This document shows, piece by piece, positions 56,243 through 64,000 of a stretch of DNA of 64,000 nt; position 1 is the first letter of the stretch, and each line of letters opens with the position of its first letter. Made by a program: the position numbers and the translations under genes. Location of the stretch: assembly GCF_013359725.1 (NCBI RefSeq), contig NZ_JABFMW010000007.1, positions 90,852 through 154,851 of the forward strand, in the 5' to 3' direction. This DNA comes from Pseudarthrobacter sp. C4D7 (GTDB lineage: Bacteria; Actinomycetota; Actinomycetes; Actinomycetales; Micrococcaceae). Under the pieces are notes generated by a model. That model searched no databases and was not told where the DNA came from. It saw only the letters and a program-made list of their open reading frames with translations.

Positions 56243-56632
56243 GGATGGGACAGCCGATACGCCGGGTTCTGTTCTCCCCTGCCGTTACCGGCAAGGGAGC
56301 GACGGCCATCCATCTACGAGTACCGTTGCCGGCACCCTCCAGCGGCCTACCCGGACACTCGGGCGGGCAGCCCTCGAACGTGTCCTGTCTGGCCTTGCTC
56401 CGGGTGGGGTTTACCTAGCCTTCCCGGTCACCCGGGAAGCTGGTGGTCTCTTACACCACCGTTTCACCCTTACCTGCGCTCCCCGGCCGGGGCCGGAAAT
56501 GCAGGCGGTCTGTTTTCTGTGGCACTGGCCTGCGGGTTACCCCGAGTGGGCGTTACCCACCACCCTGCCCTGCGGAGCCCGGACGTTCCTCGAGCTACTT
56601 GCGTGGCGCGCGGCCGTCTGGCTGTCCCATCC
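56243..56632 (-). ncRNA. rnpB: RNase P RNA, class A
   Basis: Catalytic RNA of RNase P. On the minus strand the 5' GGATGGGACAGCC pairs with the 3' GGCTGTCCCATCC to close the molecule. Conserved regions are present: GAGGAACGTCCGGGCTCC near the 5' end, CACAGAAAACAGACCGCC, GGTAAGGGTGAAA, and ACAGAACCCGGCGTATCGG near the 3' end. Length about 390 nt, as usual for actinobacteria. The exact ends may differ by a few bases. Confidence 0.96.
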
Positions 56633-56675
56633 AGGACCCAGTCTACCGGCGCTGCGTGCCCCCGTTTGCCGCCGG

Positions 56676-56681
56676 TAGGAT
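56676..56681 (+). promoter_or_regulatory. -10 hexamer of a leaderless promoter
   Basis: TAGGAT, with the 6-nt spacer CGGACG before the GTG start of yaaA. Confidence 0.55.
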
Positions 56682-56687
56682 CGGACG

Positions 56688-57452
56688 GTGCTGATTCTGC
56701 TTCCCCCTTCCGAAGGCAAGACACCCGCGCTCCGCGGCCCCGCCGTCGACTGGACCGCCCTGGGCTTCCCGGAGCTCAACCCGTACCGCGCCAAGGTCCT
56801 CGAAGCGCTCGGCACAGTCAGCGCACACCATGACGCCCTCGCCCTGCTGGGCGTAGGGGCATCGCTGCGGGACGACGTCGAGCGCAACACCCGCCTGCAC
56901 GCCGAACCGGCGGCCCCTGCCCACAGCATCTACTCGGGTGTCCTGTACGACGCCCTGGGCTACCGGACCCTGACACCGGTGCAGCGCCGCAAGGCCGATG
57001 AGTCCGTCCTGGTGATCTCGGCGTTGTGGGGAGCCCTTCGCTTTGGCGACAGCGTTCCCGCCTACCGGCTGTCGATGGGAACTGCCCTGCCCGACGTCGG
57101 GCGGCTGGCTCCGTTCTGGAAGGCACAGCTTGGGGATACGCTGGGCGCCGCAGCGCGGGGGCACCTGCTGGTGGACTGCCGGTCCAGCACCTATGCGGCG
57201 GCGTGGGCTCCGCCGGCGGAGCAGACTGTCACGGTCAACGTCTTCACCGAAAGCGGCGGTGTCCGGAAAGTGGTGAGCCACTTCGCCAAGCACACCCGCG
57301 GCGAACTGGCGCGGCACCTGCTGGTGCGCCGCGGAAAGGCCCCCGGGGCGCCGTCGGACCTCCAGAAGGCTGCCCGCGAAAAGTGGGACGCCGAACTCGT
57401 GCCGGGCACGGCGCGCAAACCGCACGCCCTGAACATCATCCTGCCGGGCTGA
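56688..57452 (+). CDS. yaaA: peroxide stress protein YaaA (DUF328)
   Basis: About 254 residues. YaaA family: MLILLPPSEGKT at the N-terminus, YSGVLYDALG, VLVISALWGALRFGDSVPAYRLSMG, LVDCRSSTYAA and the C-terminal VVSHFAKHTRGELARHLL. In E. coli the protein limits free iron and DNA damage under peroxide stress; binding of DNA has been reported. The GTG start lies at a leaderless-type promoter, divergent from rnpB. Confidence 0.92.
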   Translation: MLILLPPSEGKTPALRGPAVDWTALGFPELNPYRAKVLEALGTVSAHHDALALLGVGASLRDDVERNTRLHAEPAAPAHSIYSGVLYDALGYRTLTPVQRRKADESVLVISALWGALRFGDSVPAYRLSMGTALPDVGRLAPFWKAQLGDTLGAAARGHLLVDCRSSTYAAAWAPPAEQTVTVNVFTESGGVRKVVSHFAKHTRGELARHLLVRRGKAPGAPSDLQKAAREKWDAELVPGTARKPHALNIILPG

Positions 57453-57479
57453 CCGCCCGGACGGACGCCCGCCGGCTGC

Positions 57480-58217
57480 CTAGTTCCAGTCGTCGGAACG
57501 GACCAGGATGGCGCCGGAGTCCGGGCAGAAAACAATGTCATCGGCAGCGGCTGCCTTGATCTCGGCGAGGTCGCCGGGGCTGAGCTTCATGCCTGAGGCT
57601 TCCGATGTGCCGTGGAAAAGCCGCGCCGCGCCCACTCCCCGCTTTGCCAACGTCTTTTCGTACACCGACACCAGGCCAGCGTCCACGCCCTGCGCAAATT
57701 CGGTGCGCTGGCCACGCAGCCCGGACGCTTCGGCTTCCACGTCAGCGAGGGCCGCATCGAGTTCGGCCCTGATGGTTCCAAAGGAGCCCTGGATGTCATC
57801 GACGATCTGCTGCTGGGCCGCCTGCCGCTCCCGCAGCGAGTCGAGCCGTTCCATGACTTCGAGTTCCACGTCTTCAAGGTCGGAGCGCCGCTTGTTCAGT
57901 GACACGATGTCTTTTTGCAGCGCCACCAGGTCCTTGGACAGGCCGGTGCCGCTGTTAAGCCTGGCTTCGTCCCGTTCAATGCGCGTGGCGACCTGCTCGA
58001 CGTCGGCCTCGGCCCGCTTCAGCGCGGCCTCGGCGTCGTGCACGGCCACCTTGGCCGCGCCCAGTTCACCATTGGCGACGGACAGCGCAGCCTCCAGGTC
58101 CTTGATGCGGGGATCATTTTCCAGCGTGCGGCGGCGGTTGGTGAGGCCCTTCAGCCGGGCATCAAGGCCCTGCAGTTCGAGCAACTTCAACTGTTCCGCC
58201 GGTGCTGCCTTAGCCAC
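57480..58217 (-). CDS. CT398-like coiled-coil protein with degenerate zinc ribbon
   Basis: About 245 residues. The first 165 residues are a long antiparallel coiled coil (EQLKLLELQGLDARLKGL ... RRSDLEDVELEVMERLDSL). The C-terminal part aligns with the zf-RING_7 / C4-type zinc ribbon of this family, but three of the four expected Cys are gone: the first knuckle reads ARLFHGTSEASGMKLSPGDL and the second IVFCPDSGAILV. Zinc binding is therefore unlikely. GGAGG precedes the GTG start. It lies directly downstream of the Nif3-like gene, the usual actinobacterial pairing. Confidence 0.85.
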   Translation of the reverse strand: MAKAAPAEQLKLLELQGLDARLKGLTNRRRTLENDPRIKDLEAALSVANGELGAAKVAVHDAEAALKRAEADVEQVATRIERDEARLNSGTGLSKDLVALQKDIVSLNKRRSDLEDVELEVMERLDSLRERQAAQQQIVDDIQGSFGTIRAELDAALADVEAEASGLRGQRTEFAQGVDAGLVSVYEKTLAKRGVGAARLFHGTSEASGMKLSPGDLAEIKAAAADDIVFCPDSGAILVRSDDWN

Positions 58218-58278
58218 GTTTACCTCCGCTGGATCCCATCCGGCCGGGGCCGGGCGCCGAACCGGCGCTTCCTAGACT

Positions 58279-59202
58279 CTAGCCCGGAGTGAGGATGAAG
58301 TCCCACGGATCGGTGTTGGTGGTGCTGACCAGGATCTCCACGTCATGGCCCTGATCGGCCAGGACGTTGCCCAGGGCAGCCGATGCGGCCGGCAGCCAGA
58401 GCCATTCGCTGGCGAAGTGCGAGACATCCACCAGGTAGGGCCGCCCGTTGTGCGCGGCTTCGCGGGCTTCCGACGCCGGGTGGTGGCGGAGGTCCGCGGT
58501 GACGTAGACGTCGGCCTCGCTGGCCCGGACTTCGTTGAACAGCGAGTCGCCGGCACCTCCGCAGACGGCGATGCGCCGCACCAGCCCGTCCTTGTCGCCG
58601 GAAACGCGCACTCCCCCGGCCACAGACGGAAGGATTCCGAACACGCGCGCGGCGAAGTCGCCCAGGCTCACCGCATCCGGAAGATCGCCGACACGCCCGA
58701 TGCCTTCCTCCGGCAGGCCGTTCGCGGCAACGGTAAGGGGGGCCACGTCCTGGAGCCCCAGTGCGTCCGCCAGGACGTCGGAGACCCCTCCGACGGCGGA
58801 GTCCCCGTTGGTGTGCACGGTCAACAGTGCCGTTCCCGACTCAATCAGCCGGTGGACGGCCCGGCCCTTGGCCGACGTGGCGGCCACCGACGTGACGCCC
58901 TTCAGCAACAAGGGATGGTGGGTGATCAGCAGCTCCGCTCCCCACTCAACCGCCTCCTCGATGACCTCGAGGGTGGGATCCACCGCAAACATCACTTTTG
59001 TGACCGGGGCGGACGGGTGGCCTGCCACGAGGCCTACCTCATCCCAGTTCTCCGCCAGGGATTCGGGCCACAGCTCCTCAACCGCGAGGAGCACCTCGGC
59101 AAGCGTGGGTGCCTCCGCGGAACCGGCCGGAGCCGGCGTGTCGGAGGAGGCCTCGCCGTCGTGATCTGCCTGGCCGGTAACGTCGGTGTCCACAGGTTCC
59201 AT
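58279..59202 (-). CDS. Nif3-like dinuclear metal centre protein
   Basis: About 307 residues, NIF3/DUF34 family, forming a toroidal hexamer with a two-metal site. Metal ligands: ELLITHHPLLLKG (His-His), LLTVHTNGD (His, Asp), and VDVSHFASEW with the C-terminal His-Glu. Biochemical role unsettled; GTP cyclohydrolase-like and Fe-S-linked roles have been proposed. The ATG of MEPVDTDVTG is chosen; a longer reading adds 16 residues. Low-complexity N-terminal tail of about 25 residues. Upstream of the zinc-ribbon-like gene on the same strand. Confidence 0.9.
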   Translation of the reverse strand: MEPVDTDVTGQADHDGEASSDTPAPAGSAEAPTLAEVLLAVEELWPESLAENWDEVGLVAGHPSAPVTKVMFAVDPTLEVIEEAVEWGAELLITHHPLLLKGVTSVAATSAKGRAVHRLIESGTALLTVHTNGDSAVGGVSDVLADALGLQDVAPLTVAANGLPEEGIGRVGDLPDAVSLGDFAARVFGILPSVAGGVRVSGDKDGLVRRIAVCGGAGDSLFNEVRASEADVYVTADLRHHPASEAREAAHNGRPYLVDVSHFASEWLWLPAASAALGNVLADQGHDVEILVSTTNTDPWDFILTPG

Positions 59203-59301
59203 AGTCTTAGTTTTACCCCATCGGCTTCCCGCCTCCGCAGTTTGCGGCACGGCAGCGGACGGCCGGGGAATCTTCCGGCGCCGTCAACCATTGAAGAGGT
59301 C

Positions 59302-59826
59302 ATGAAAACTTTTGTTCTGGGCGGAGGGTGCTTCTGGTGCCTTGACGCCGTCTACCAGAAAACCAGGGGCGTCACCTCCGTGGTGTCCGGCTACACCGGC
59401 GGCCACGATCCCCAGCCTGACTACTACTCGGTCTGCAGCGGGACCACCGGCCACGCCGAAGTTGTGGCGGTGAGCTTCGACGAGGACATCATCCCGGCGG
59501 AGGTCATCCTGGACATGTTCTTCGCGCTGCATGACCCCACCACGCTGAACCGGCAGGGGTATGACGTGGGCACCCAGTACCGCTCCTCGATGTTCTACGC
59601 AACGGATGAGGAAAAGATCCTGTTCGAGGAAGCGATCGACCGGAACCAGGCCTTATGGTCCCACCCGATCGTTACCGAGGTCAGCCGGCTTCCGCGTTTC
59701 CATGTCGCCGAGGAATTCCACCAGGATTACTACGCAAAGCACCCCGAGCAGGGATACTGCCAGGTGATCATCAACCCCAAGCTCGCCAAGGCCCGGAAAT
59801 ATTACTCTTCATGGCTTAACGCTTAG
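59302..59826 (+). CDS. msrA: peptide-methionine (S)-S-oxide reductase
   Basis: Repairs methionine-S-sulfoxide in proteins; about 174 residues. The catalytic Cys is residue 10 in LGGGCFWCLDAVY. Also seen: GVTSVVSGYTGGHDPQPDYYSVCSGTTGHAEVV, FFALHDPTTLNRQGYDVGTQYRSSMF and the terminal FHQDYYAKHPEQGYC, whose Cys may serve as the resolving residue. GAAGAGG before the ATG is the ribosome binding site. The upstream in-frame reading antisense to the Nif3 gene is not coding. Confidence 0.95.
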   Translation: MKTFVLGGGCFWCLDAVYQKTRGVTSVVSGYTGGHDPQPDYYSVCSGTTGHAEVVAVSFDEDIIPAEVILDMFFALHDPTTLNRQGYDVGTQYRSSMFYATDEEKILFEEAIDRNQALWSHPIVTEVSRLPRFHVAEEFHQDYYAKHPEQGYCQVIINPKLAKARKYYSSWLNA

Positions 59827-59891
59827 CCCACCATTACGCGGCCTCGTTAGGCTGACCTCAGTATCCACCCCTTAGAGATAGGCGTATGTAC

Positions 59892-60827
59892 ATGGCACGG
59901 ATCTATGACGATGTAACGCAGCTGGTCGGCGGGACCCCGCTGGTTCGGTTGAACCGGCTCAGCGAGGGCCTGGATGCCACCGTTGCCGTGAAGCTGGAGT
60001 TCTACAACCCGGCCAACAGCGTCAAGGACCGCATTGGCGTGGCCATCATCGACGCCGCGGAGAAGTCGGGGGCTTTGAAGCCCGGCGGCACCATCGTTGA
60101 GGGCACCTCCGGCAACACGGGCATCGCCCTGGCCATGGTGGGCGCCGCCCGCGGGTACAAGGTCATCCTCACCATGCCCGAGACCATGTCCACGGAACGC
60201 CGCGTCATGCTGCGCGCGTTCGGGGCCGAGATCGTGCTCACGCCCGGCTCAGAGGGCATGCGCGGCGCCGTGGAGAAGGCCCAGGAAATCGTGGCCAACA
60301 CCGAAAACTCCATCTGGGCCCAGCAGTTCGCCAACGAAGCCAACCCGGAGATCCACCGCAGGACCACCGCGGAGGAAGTCTGGGAGGACACCGACGGCGC
60401 CGTGGACATTTTCGTGGCAGGCGTAGGCACCGGTGGTACCGTCACCGGCGTCGGGCAGGTCCTGAAGGAGCGCAAGCCCGGCGTGCAGATCGTCGCCGTC
60501 GAACCCAAGGACTCCCCCATCCTCAATGGCGGGGCACCCGGCCCGCACAAGATCCAGGGCCTGGGCGCCAACTTCATCCCGGAGCTGCTGGACACCAACG
60601 TCTATGACGAAGTCATCGACGCCACCCTTGAGGATTCAGTCCGGGTAGCCCGCGAGCTGGGCGTCAAGGAGGGAATCCTGGGCGGCATCTCCTCGGGCGC
60701 CATCGTGTGGGCAGCCCTGGAGCTGGCCAAGCGGCCGGAGAACGCCGGCAAGCTGATCGTCGCCATCGTGTGCGACTTCGGCGAGCGTTACATCTCCACG
60801 GTGCTCTATGACGACATCCGCGGCTAA
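59892..60827 (+). CDS. cysK: cysteine synthase (O-acetylserine sulfhydrylase)
   Basis: PLP enzyme making cysteine from O-acetylserine and sulfide; about 311 residues. PLP lysine in [11 protein letters not shown] near residue 45, substrate loop [12 protein letters not shown], phosphate-binding [12 protein letters not shown] and the active-site [11 protein letters not shown]. Start: ATG of [10 protein letters not shown]; an ATG two codons earlier is possible. It precedes cysE by 39 bp and the two form the standard cysteine operon. Confidence 0.95.
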   Translation: MARIYDDVTQLVGGTPLVRLNRLSEGLDATVAVKLEFYNPANSVKDRIGVAIIDAAEKSGALKPGGTIVEGTSGNTGIALAMVGAARGYKVILTMPETMSTERRVMLRAFGAEIVLTPGSEGMRGAVEKAQEIVANTENSIWAQQFANEANPEIHRRTTAEEVWEDTDGAVDIFVAGVGTGGTVTGVGQVLKERKPGVQIVAVEPKDSPILNGGAPGPHKIQGLGANFIPELLDTNVYDEVIDATLEDSVRVARELGVKEGILGGISSGAIVWAALELAKRPENAGKLIVAIVCDFGERYISTVLYDDIRG

Positions 60828-60866
60828 GCAGTCCGCATTCCGCCCGTTTCCTGTAGAAAGAACTTT

Positions 60867-61451
60867 GTGGGCTTTTTCGCAAGACTAAAAGAAGACCTCG
60901 ACGCCGCCCGGTCACATGACCCGGCGGCCCGGGGTTCTTTTGAGAACTTTTTCGCCTACTCCGGCCTGCATGCCATCTGGATCCACCGGCTGACGCACCG
61001 CATGTGGCAGAAGCCGGAGCTGCGGTTTCCTGCCCGCCTTCTTTCGCAGCTGGGCAGGTCCTGGACCGGAATCGAAATCCATCCGGGTGCCACCGTTGGC
61101 CGCCGTTTCTTCATCGACCATGGCATGGGCGTGGTGATCGGTGAAACCGCCGAGATCGGTGAGGACGTGATGATCTACCACGGGGTGACCCTGGGTGGCC
61201 GTTCCCTGGCCCGGATCAAGCGGCACCCCACCATCGGCGACCGCGTCACCATCGGCGCCGGAGCCAAAATCCTGGGGCCCATCACCATCGGCCGTGACAG
61301 CGCCGTGGGCGCAAACGCCGTGGTGGTCAAGGACGCGCCGCCGGAGTCCATCATCACCGGGGTGCCCGCCAAGTGGCGGCACCGGGATGCGCAGCGGGAA
61401 ACCACGCCCGCGGTGGACCCGGCGGAATACGACATCGAATACCGGATCTAG
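60867..61451 (+). CDS. cysE: serine O-acetyltransferase (EpsC/CysE type)
   Basis: Acetylates serine to O-acetylserine, the CysK substrate; 194 residues. Left-handed beta-helix hexapeptide repeats ([43 protein letters not shown] ... [38 protein letters not shown]) with the catalytic His-Asp pair in [12 protein letters not shown]. This is the short EpsC form without the long N-terminal helical domain. GTG start with AGAAAGAA upstream. It ends in DIEYRI, consistent with the C-terminal Ile that docks into CysK. Confidence 0.95.
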   Translation: MGFFARLKEDLDAARSHDPAARGSFENFFAYSGLHAIWIHRLTHRMWQKPELRFPARLLSQLGRSWTGIEIHPGATVGRRFFIDHGMGVVIGETAEIGEDVMIYHGVTLGGRSLARIKRHPTIGDRVTIGAGAKILGPITIGRDSAVGANAVVVKDAPPESIITGVPAKWRHRDAQRETTPAVDPAEYDIEYRI

Positions 61452-61470
61452 CGCTCCGACAGGATACGCA

Positions 61471-61514
61471 AAAGGCGGGCAGGACCCCGGATCACCGGGA
61501 ACCTGCCCGCCTTT
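61471..61514. terminator. bidirectional terminator between cysE and gnd
   Basis: A 13-bp perfect outer stem (AAAGGCGGGCAGG / CCTGCCCGCCTTT) with an inner CCCGG/CCGGG stem and a 4-nt loop, between convergent genes. Confidence 0.85.
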
Positions 61515-61531
61515 GTCATGCGGTGCAGGTG

Positions 61532-62968
61532 CTAGTGCGTGTCAACCGCTTCAACCTCGGACTTGTCCTCGCCCCAGAGGGTGTGGAAAGTGCCTTCAGT
61601 GTCGACGCGGCCGTACGTGTGGGCGCCGAACAGGTCGCGCTGCCCCTGGATCAGGGCGGCGGCCACCCGCTTGCGCCGCAGGCCGTCGTAGTAGGCCAGC
61701 GACGAGGAGAACACCGGAACCGGGATGCCAAGCTGGACGGCGGTGGCTACCACTCGGCGCCAGGCCGGCAGGGCGTCGGCAATGGCCTTGGTGAACGCCG
61801 GGGCGAAAAGCAGGTTGGCAGGCTTTTCATCGGCGGCGTAGGCCTTGGTGATGTCCTTGAGCAGTTCGGCACGGATGATGCAGCCTGCGCGCCACAGCGA
61901 AGCGATTTCGTCGAGCTTCAGGTCCCAGCCGTATTCTTTGGCGGCGGAGGTGAGCATGTCCAGGCCCTGGGCGTAGGAAACCAGCTTGGAGGCGTAGAGC
62001 GCCTGGCGGACGTCCTCAACGAACGTCTCGGGGATTTCCACCGTGGCCTCGTTGCCGGCCAGCAGTTCCTGGCCCAGCTTGCGCTGTGCGGCCTGGGAAG
62101 AGAGGGCGCGGGCAAAAACGGACTCGGCGATGCCGGAGACCGGTGAGCCCAGTTCCAGGGCGGAGATGACGGTCCAGCGGCCCGTGCCCTTCTGGCCGGC
62201 AGCATCAACGACGACGTCGACGAACGGCTTGCCCGTCTTGGCGTCAACGTGGCCCAGGACCTCAGCGGAGATCTCGATCAGGAACGACGAGAGATCACCC
62301 TTGTTCCATTCGGAGAAGATCTTTGCCTGCTCGGCCGGCTCGATGCCTGCACCGGAGCGGAGCAGGTCGAAGGCCTCGCCGATGACCTGCATGTCGGCGT
62401 ATTCGATGCCGTTGTGGACCATCTTGACGAAGTGGCCCGCGCCGTCGGTGCCGATCCAGGCGCAGCAGGGCTCGCCGTCGACCTTTGCGGAGATCTTTTC
62501 CAGCAGCGGGCCGAGTGCCTTGTAGGACTCCTTGGAGCCGCCGGGCATGATGGACGGGCCGTTCAGCGCGCCTTCCTCGCCGCCGGATACGCCGACGCCC
62601 ACGAAGTGCAGGTCCTTCTTGGCCAGGGCCGCTTCACGGCGGCGCGTGTCCTCGTAGTGGGAGTTGCCGGCGTCGATGATGATGTCGCCCGGCTCCAGCA
62701 GCGGCTCCAGCTGTTCAATCACGGAGTCCACCGGCTTGCCGGCCTTGACCATGATGAGGACGCGGCGCGGCTTCTCCAGGGAGTCAACCAGTTCCTGCAG
62801 GGTTTCGGTGCGGATGAAGTCACCTTCAGAGCCGTGCTTTTCCAGCAGCGCGTCCGTCTTCTCCACGGACCTGTTGTGGAGCGCAACGGTAAAGCCGTTG
62901 CGGGCCAGGTTGCGGGCAAGGTTGGCGCCCATGACGGCGAGGCCGGTGACACCGATGTGTGCGGACAT
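61532..62968 (-). CDS. gnd: 6-phosphogluconate dehydrogenase, NADP-dependent, decarboxylating
   Basis: Oxidises and decarboxylates 6-phosphogluconate to ribulose 5-phosphate; about 478 residues, the long form. N-terminal Rossmann motif GVTGLAVMGANLARNLARNGF, NRS for NADP 2'-phosphate recognition, GVGVSGGEEGALNGPSIMPGG with the substrate-binding Ser-Gly-Gly, and KMVHNGIEYADMQ with catalytic Lys. The start ATG gives MSAHIGVTGL. It is divergent from a GntR-type regulator, about 200 bp apart, with an AT-rich stretch (ATATATATTC near 63053-63062) that probably holds its promoter. Confidence 0.95.
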   Translation of the reverse strand: MSAHIGVTGLAVMGANLARNLARNGFTVALHNRSVEKTDALLEKHGSEGDFIRTETLQELVDSLEKPRRVLIMVKAGKPVDSVIEQLEPLLEPGDIIIDAGNSHYEDTRRREAALAKKDLHFVGVGVSGGEEGALNGPSIMPGGSKESYKALGPLLEKISAKVDGEPCCAWIGTDGAGHFVKMVHNGIEYADMQVIGEAFDLLRSGAGIEPAEQAKIFSEWNKGDLSSFLIEISAEVLGHVDAKTGKPFVDVVVDAAGQKGTGRWTVISALELGSPVSGIAESVFARALSSQAAQRKLGQELLAGNEATVEIPETFVEDVRQALYASKLVSYAQGLDMLTSAAKEYGWDLKLDEIASLWRAGCIIRAELLKDITKAYAADEKPANLLFAPAFTKAIADALPAWRRVVATAVQLGIPVPVFSSSLAYYDGLRRKRVAAALIQGQRDLFGAHTYGRVDTEGTFHTLWGEDKSEVEAVDTH

Positions 62969-63167
62969 CAATAACTCCAATTCGTAGTTCGCCTCGGCTG
63001 CGGAGTTCCGCGGGCGGAAGCCACCGGGGCAGATCAGGGGGTCGGAATAAAGCATATATATTCTTGGTGCGTGGCGAAAGTGGCGGCCCTCTGTCCGGAC
63101 CATTTGTGTCGGTGCCGGTCACGGCCCGCTGCCGGCCAGGTGTTTGCCAACAACTAGGCTTATCAGC

Positions 63168-63893
63168 ATGACCAGCAGCCTCCACCACCGTGCCATCGAT
63201 AGTCTGGGTACCCGGATCATCTCAGGCGATCTCCCTGCGGGCCACATTATGCTCGCAGAGCAGCTGGAGGTTGAACTCAAGGTGTCCCGGTCCGTGGTCC
63301 GCGAAGCTGTCCGCGTGTTGCAGTCCCTGGGGCTGGTGGAAACCACCAAGCGGGTGGGTATCCGGGTGCTGCCTGCCAGCCGGTGGAATCCCTTTGATCC
63401 GCAGGTCATCCGCTGGCGGCTGGCCAGCGGTGCGCGCGGCGCCCAGCTGCGCTCCCTGGCCGAACTTCGCGCGGCCGTTGAGCCGGCAGCTGCCGAACTG
63501 GCCGCTCAAAACGCTCCGGCCGCGCTGCGCATGGAGCTCGTGGACGTGGCCCGCGCCATGCGTGAGGCCGGCAACAACGGCGAGGTGGCGCGGTTCCTGG
63601 AGCTGGACATTCGCTTCCACTCGCTGCTGCTCTCCGGCTCCGGAAACGAGATGTTCGCCAACCTCATGGGCCAGGTTGCCGAAACACTGACGGGGCGCAC
63701 CGTCCACGGACTGATGCCCGACCATCCCCATCAGGCTGCCCTGCAGTGGCACCAGGATGTGGCGGAGGCGATCGCGCGTGGTGACGCTGCCTCGGCGCGT
63801 GAGGCCTCAGACCGCATCATGCGGCGCACTATGACGCAAATGGCGGATACCTGGACGGAACAGCCGCGCGTATTTATTCCCGTGCGGCACTAG
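63168..63893 (+). CDS. GntR family (FadR subfamily) transcriptional regulator
   Basis: About 241 residues. Winged-helix domain: LGTRIISGDLPAGHIMLAEQLEVELKVSRSVVREAVRVLQSLGLVETTKRVGIRV. The FCD effector domain follows, with metal-binding Asp/His positions (LELDIRFHSLLLSGSGN, ...HQDVAEAIARGD). Position opposite gnd suggests control by gluconate or 6-phosphogluconate. The ATG of MTSSLHHRAI is preferred over an in-frame reading eight codons longer. Its TAG stop is the last codon before the left end of an insertion sequence. Confidence 0.88.
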   Translation: MTSSLHHRAIDSLGTRIISGDLPAGHIMLAEQLEVELKVSRSVVREAVRVLQSLGLVETTKRVGIRVLPASRWNPFDPQVIRWRLASGARGAQLRSLAELRAAVEPAAAELAAQNAPAALRMELVDVARAMREAGNNGEVARFLELDIRFHSLLLSGSGNEMFANLMGQVAETLTGRTVHGLMPDHPHQAALQWHQDVAEAIARGDAASAREASDRIMRRTMTQMADTWTEQPRVFIPVRH

Positions 63894-64000
63894 GGCGTGT
63901 CTCCTAAACCTGGGTTGGTTTAGGCGGGATGCTTGATGGGTGTCGCGTACTTCTGTTTTGACTGATGGGCAGTGGGCCCGCATCCAGCCGTTGTTGCCGT
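63894..64000 (+). mobile_element. left end of an IS5-family insertion sequence, truncated by window
   Basis: GGGCGTGTCTCC begins immediately after the regulator stop codon and looks like a terminal inverted repeat. A subterminal hairpin follows (CCTAAACC-TGGGTT-GGTTTAGG, 63903-63924), then the transposase start. The base string just outside is CTAG, which may be the target duplication. The right end is not in the window. Confidence 0.75.
63940..64000 (+). CDS. IS5-family transposase, N-terminus only
   Basis: From a GTG, the frame reads MSRTSVLTDGQWARIQPLLP, the standard opening of IS5-family (IS427-like) transposases with the DUF4096-type N-terminal domain. The frame is open to the window edge; an in-frame TGA just upstream of the GTG fixes the start. 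The rest of the transposase, including the DDE residues, is outside the window. Such elements often make the enzyme from two frames, which cannot be checked here. Confidence 0.8.
   Translation, partial: MSRTSVLTDGQWARIQPLLP

Noticed and set aside
59202..59250. Longer start for the Nif3-like protein
   Set aside because: Possible, but the extra residues (MPQTAEAGSRWGKTKT) have low similarity to the family and the shorter ATG is better placed.

Overview
The window is high-GC (visibly about 65%) actinobacterial chromosome, most likely Arthrobacter/Pseudarthrobacter (Micrococcaceae). This rests on protein sequences, an actinobacterial ileS T-box, a mycothiol-type DsbA, two ClpP subunits, an MptB-type mannosyltransferase, an approximately 395-residue xylose isomerase and frequent GTG/TTG starts. 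Gene order over much of the window follows, from memory, the Mycobacterium tuberculosis block Rv2440c-Rv2478c (obg, rpmA, rplU, rne, ndk, DUF4233, folC, valS ... clpX, clpP2, clpP1, tig, nei, rpiB, Rv2466c, pepN, glbO ... ettA, ssb), with orn further on.

Layout. 1-9.5 kb: obg (cut by the window edge), rpmA, rplU, a TPP-riboswitch-controlled thiD-tenA fusion, RNase E/G, VKOR and ndk. 9.5-19.5 kb: DUF4233 protein, folC and ileS (behind a T-box), then an EEP-family protein, an SDR, a DUF488 protein and valS. 19.5-31 kb: the Clp protease operon (tig, clpP1, clpP2, clpX, mycothiol-type DsbA), tRNA-Pro and tRNA-Gly, an Fpg/Nei glycosylase with rpiB, a membrane protein, pepN and osmC. 31-38.4 kb: an epimerase, mscS, glbO, tesB, ettA, a lipoprotein, a second ssb and tRNA-Arg. 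38.4-49.4 kb is an accessory sugar island: a ROK repressor with divergent xylAB; a LacI-controlled Gfo/Idh/MocA - DUF993 - sugar isomerase operon with divergent lacI and esterase; an aldose epimerase with its own LacI-type operator; and an AlkD-like protein. 49.4-64 kb: MptB-like transferase, orn, tRNA-His, def, an HNH protein, a long-form GAPDH, tspO, rnpB, yaaA, a Zn-ribbon-like protein, Nif3, msrA, cysK-cysE, gnd with a GntR regulator, and the left end of an IS5-family element whose transposase runs off the window.

Most of the window is housekeeping. The best candidate for something undescribed is the LacI-regulated oxidoreductase / DUF993 / isomerase cluster at 42.5-47.7 kb, which looks like an oxidise-isomerise-cleave route for an unknown sugar. 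Other signals visible directly in the DNA are: a recurring leaderless promoter layout (TANNNT hexamer 6-7 nt before the start codon) on at least ten genes; three convergent gene pairs whose stop codons are fused into the same CTAA tetranucleotide; a 33-codon small ORF with a strong ribosome binding site; a 68-nt near-palindrome; and many long bidirectional terminator hairpins between convergent genes.
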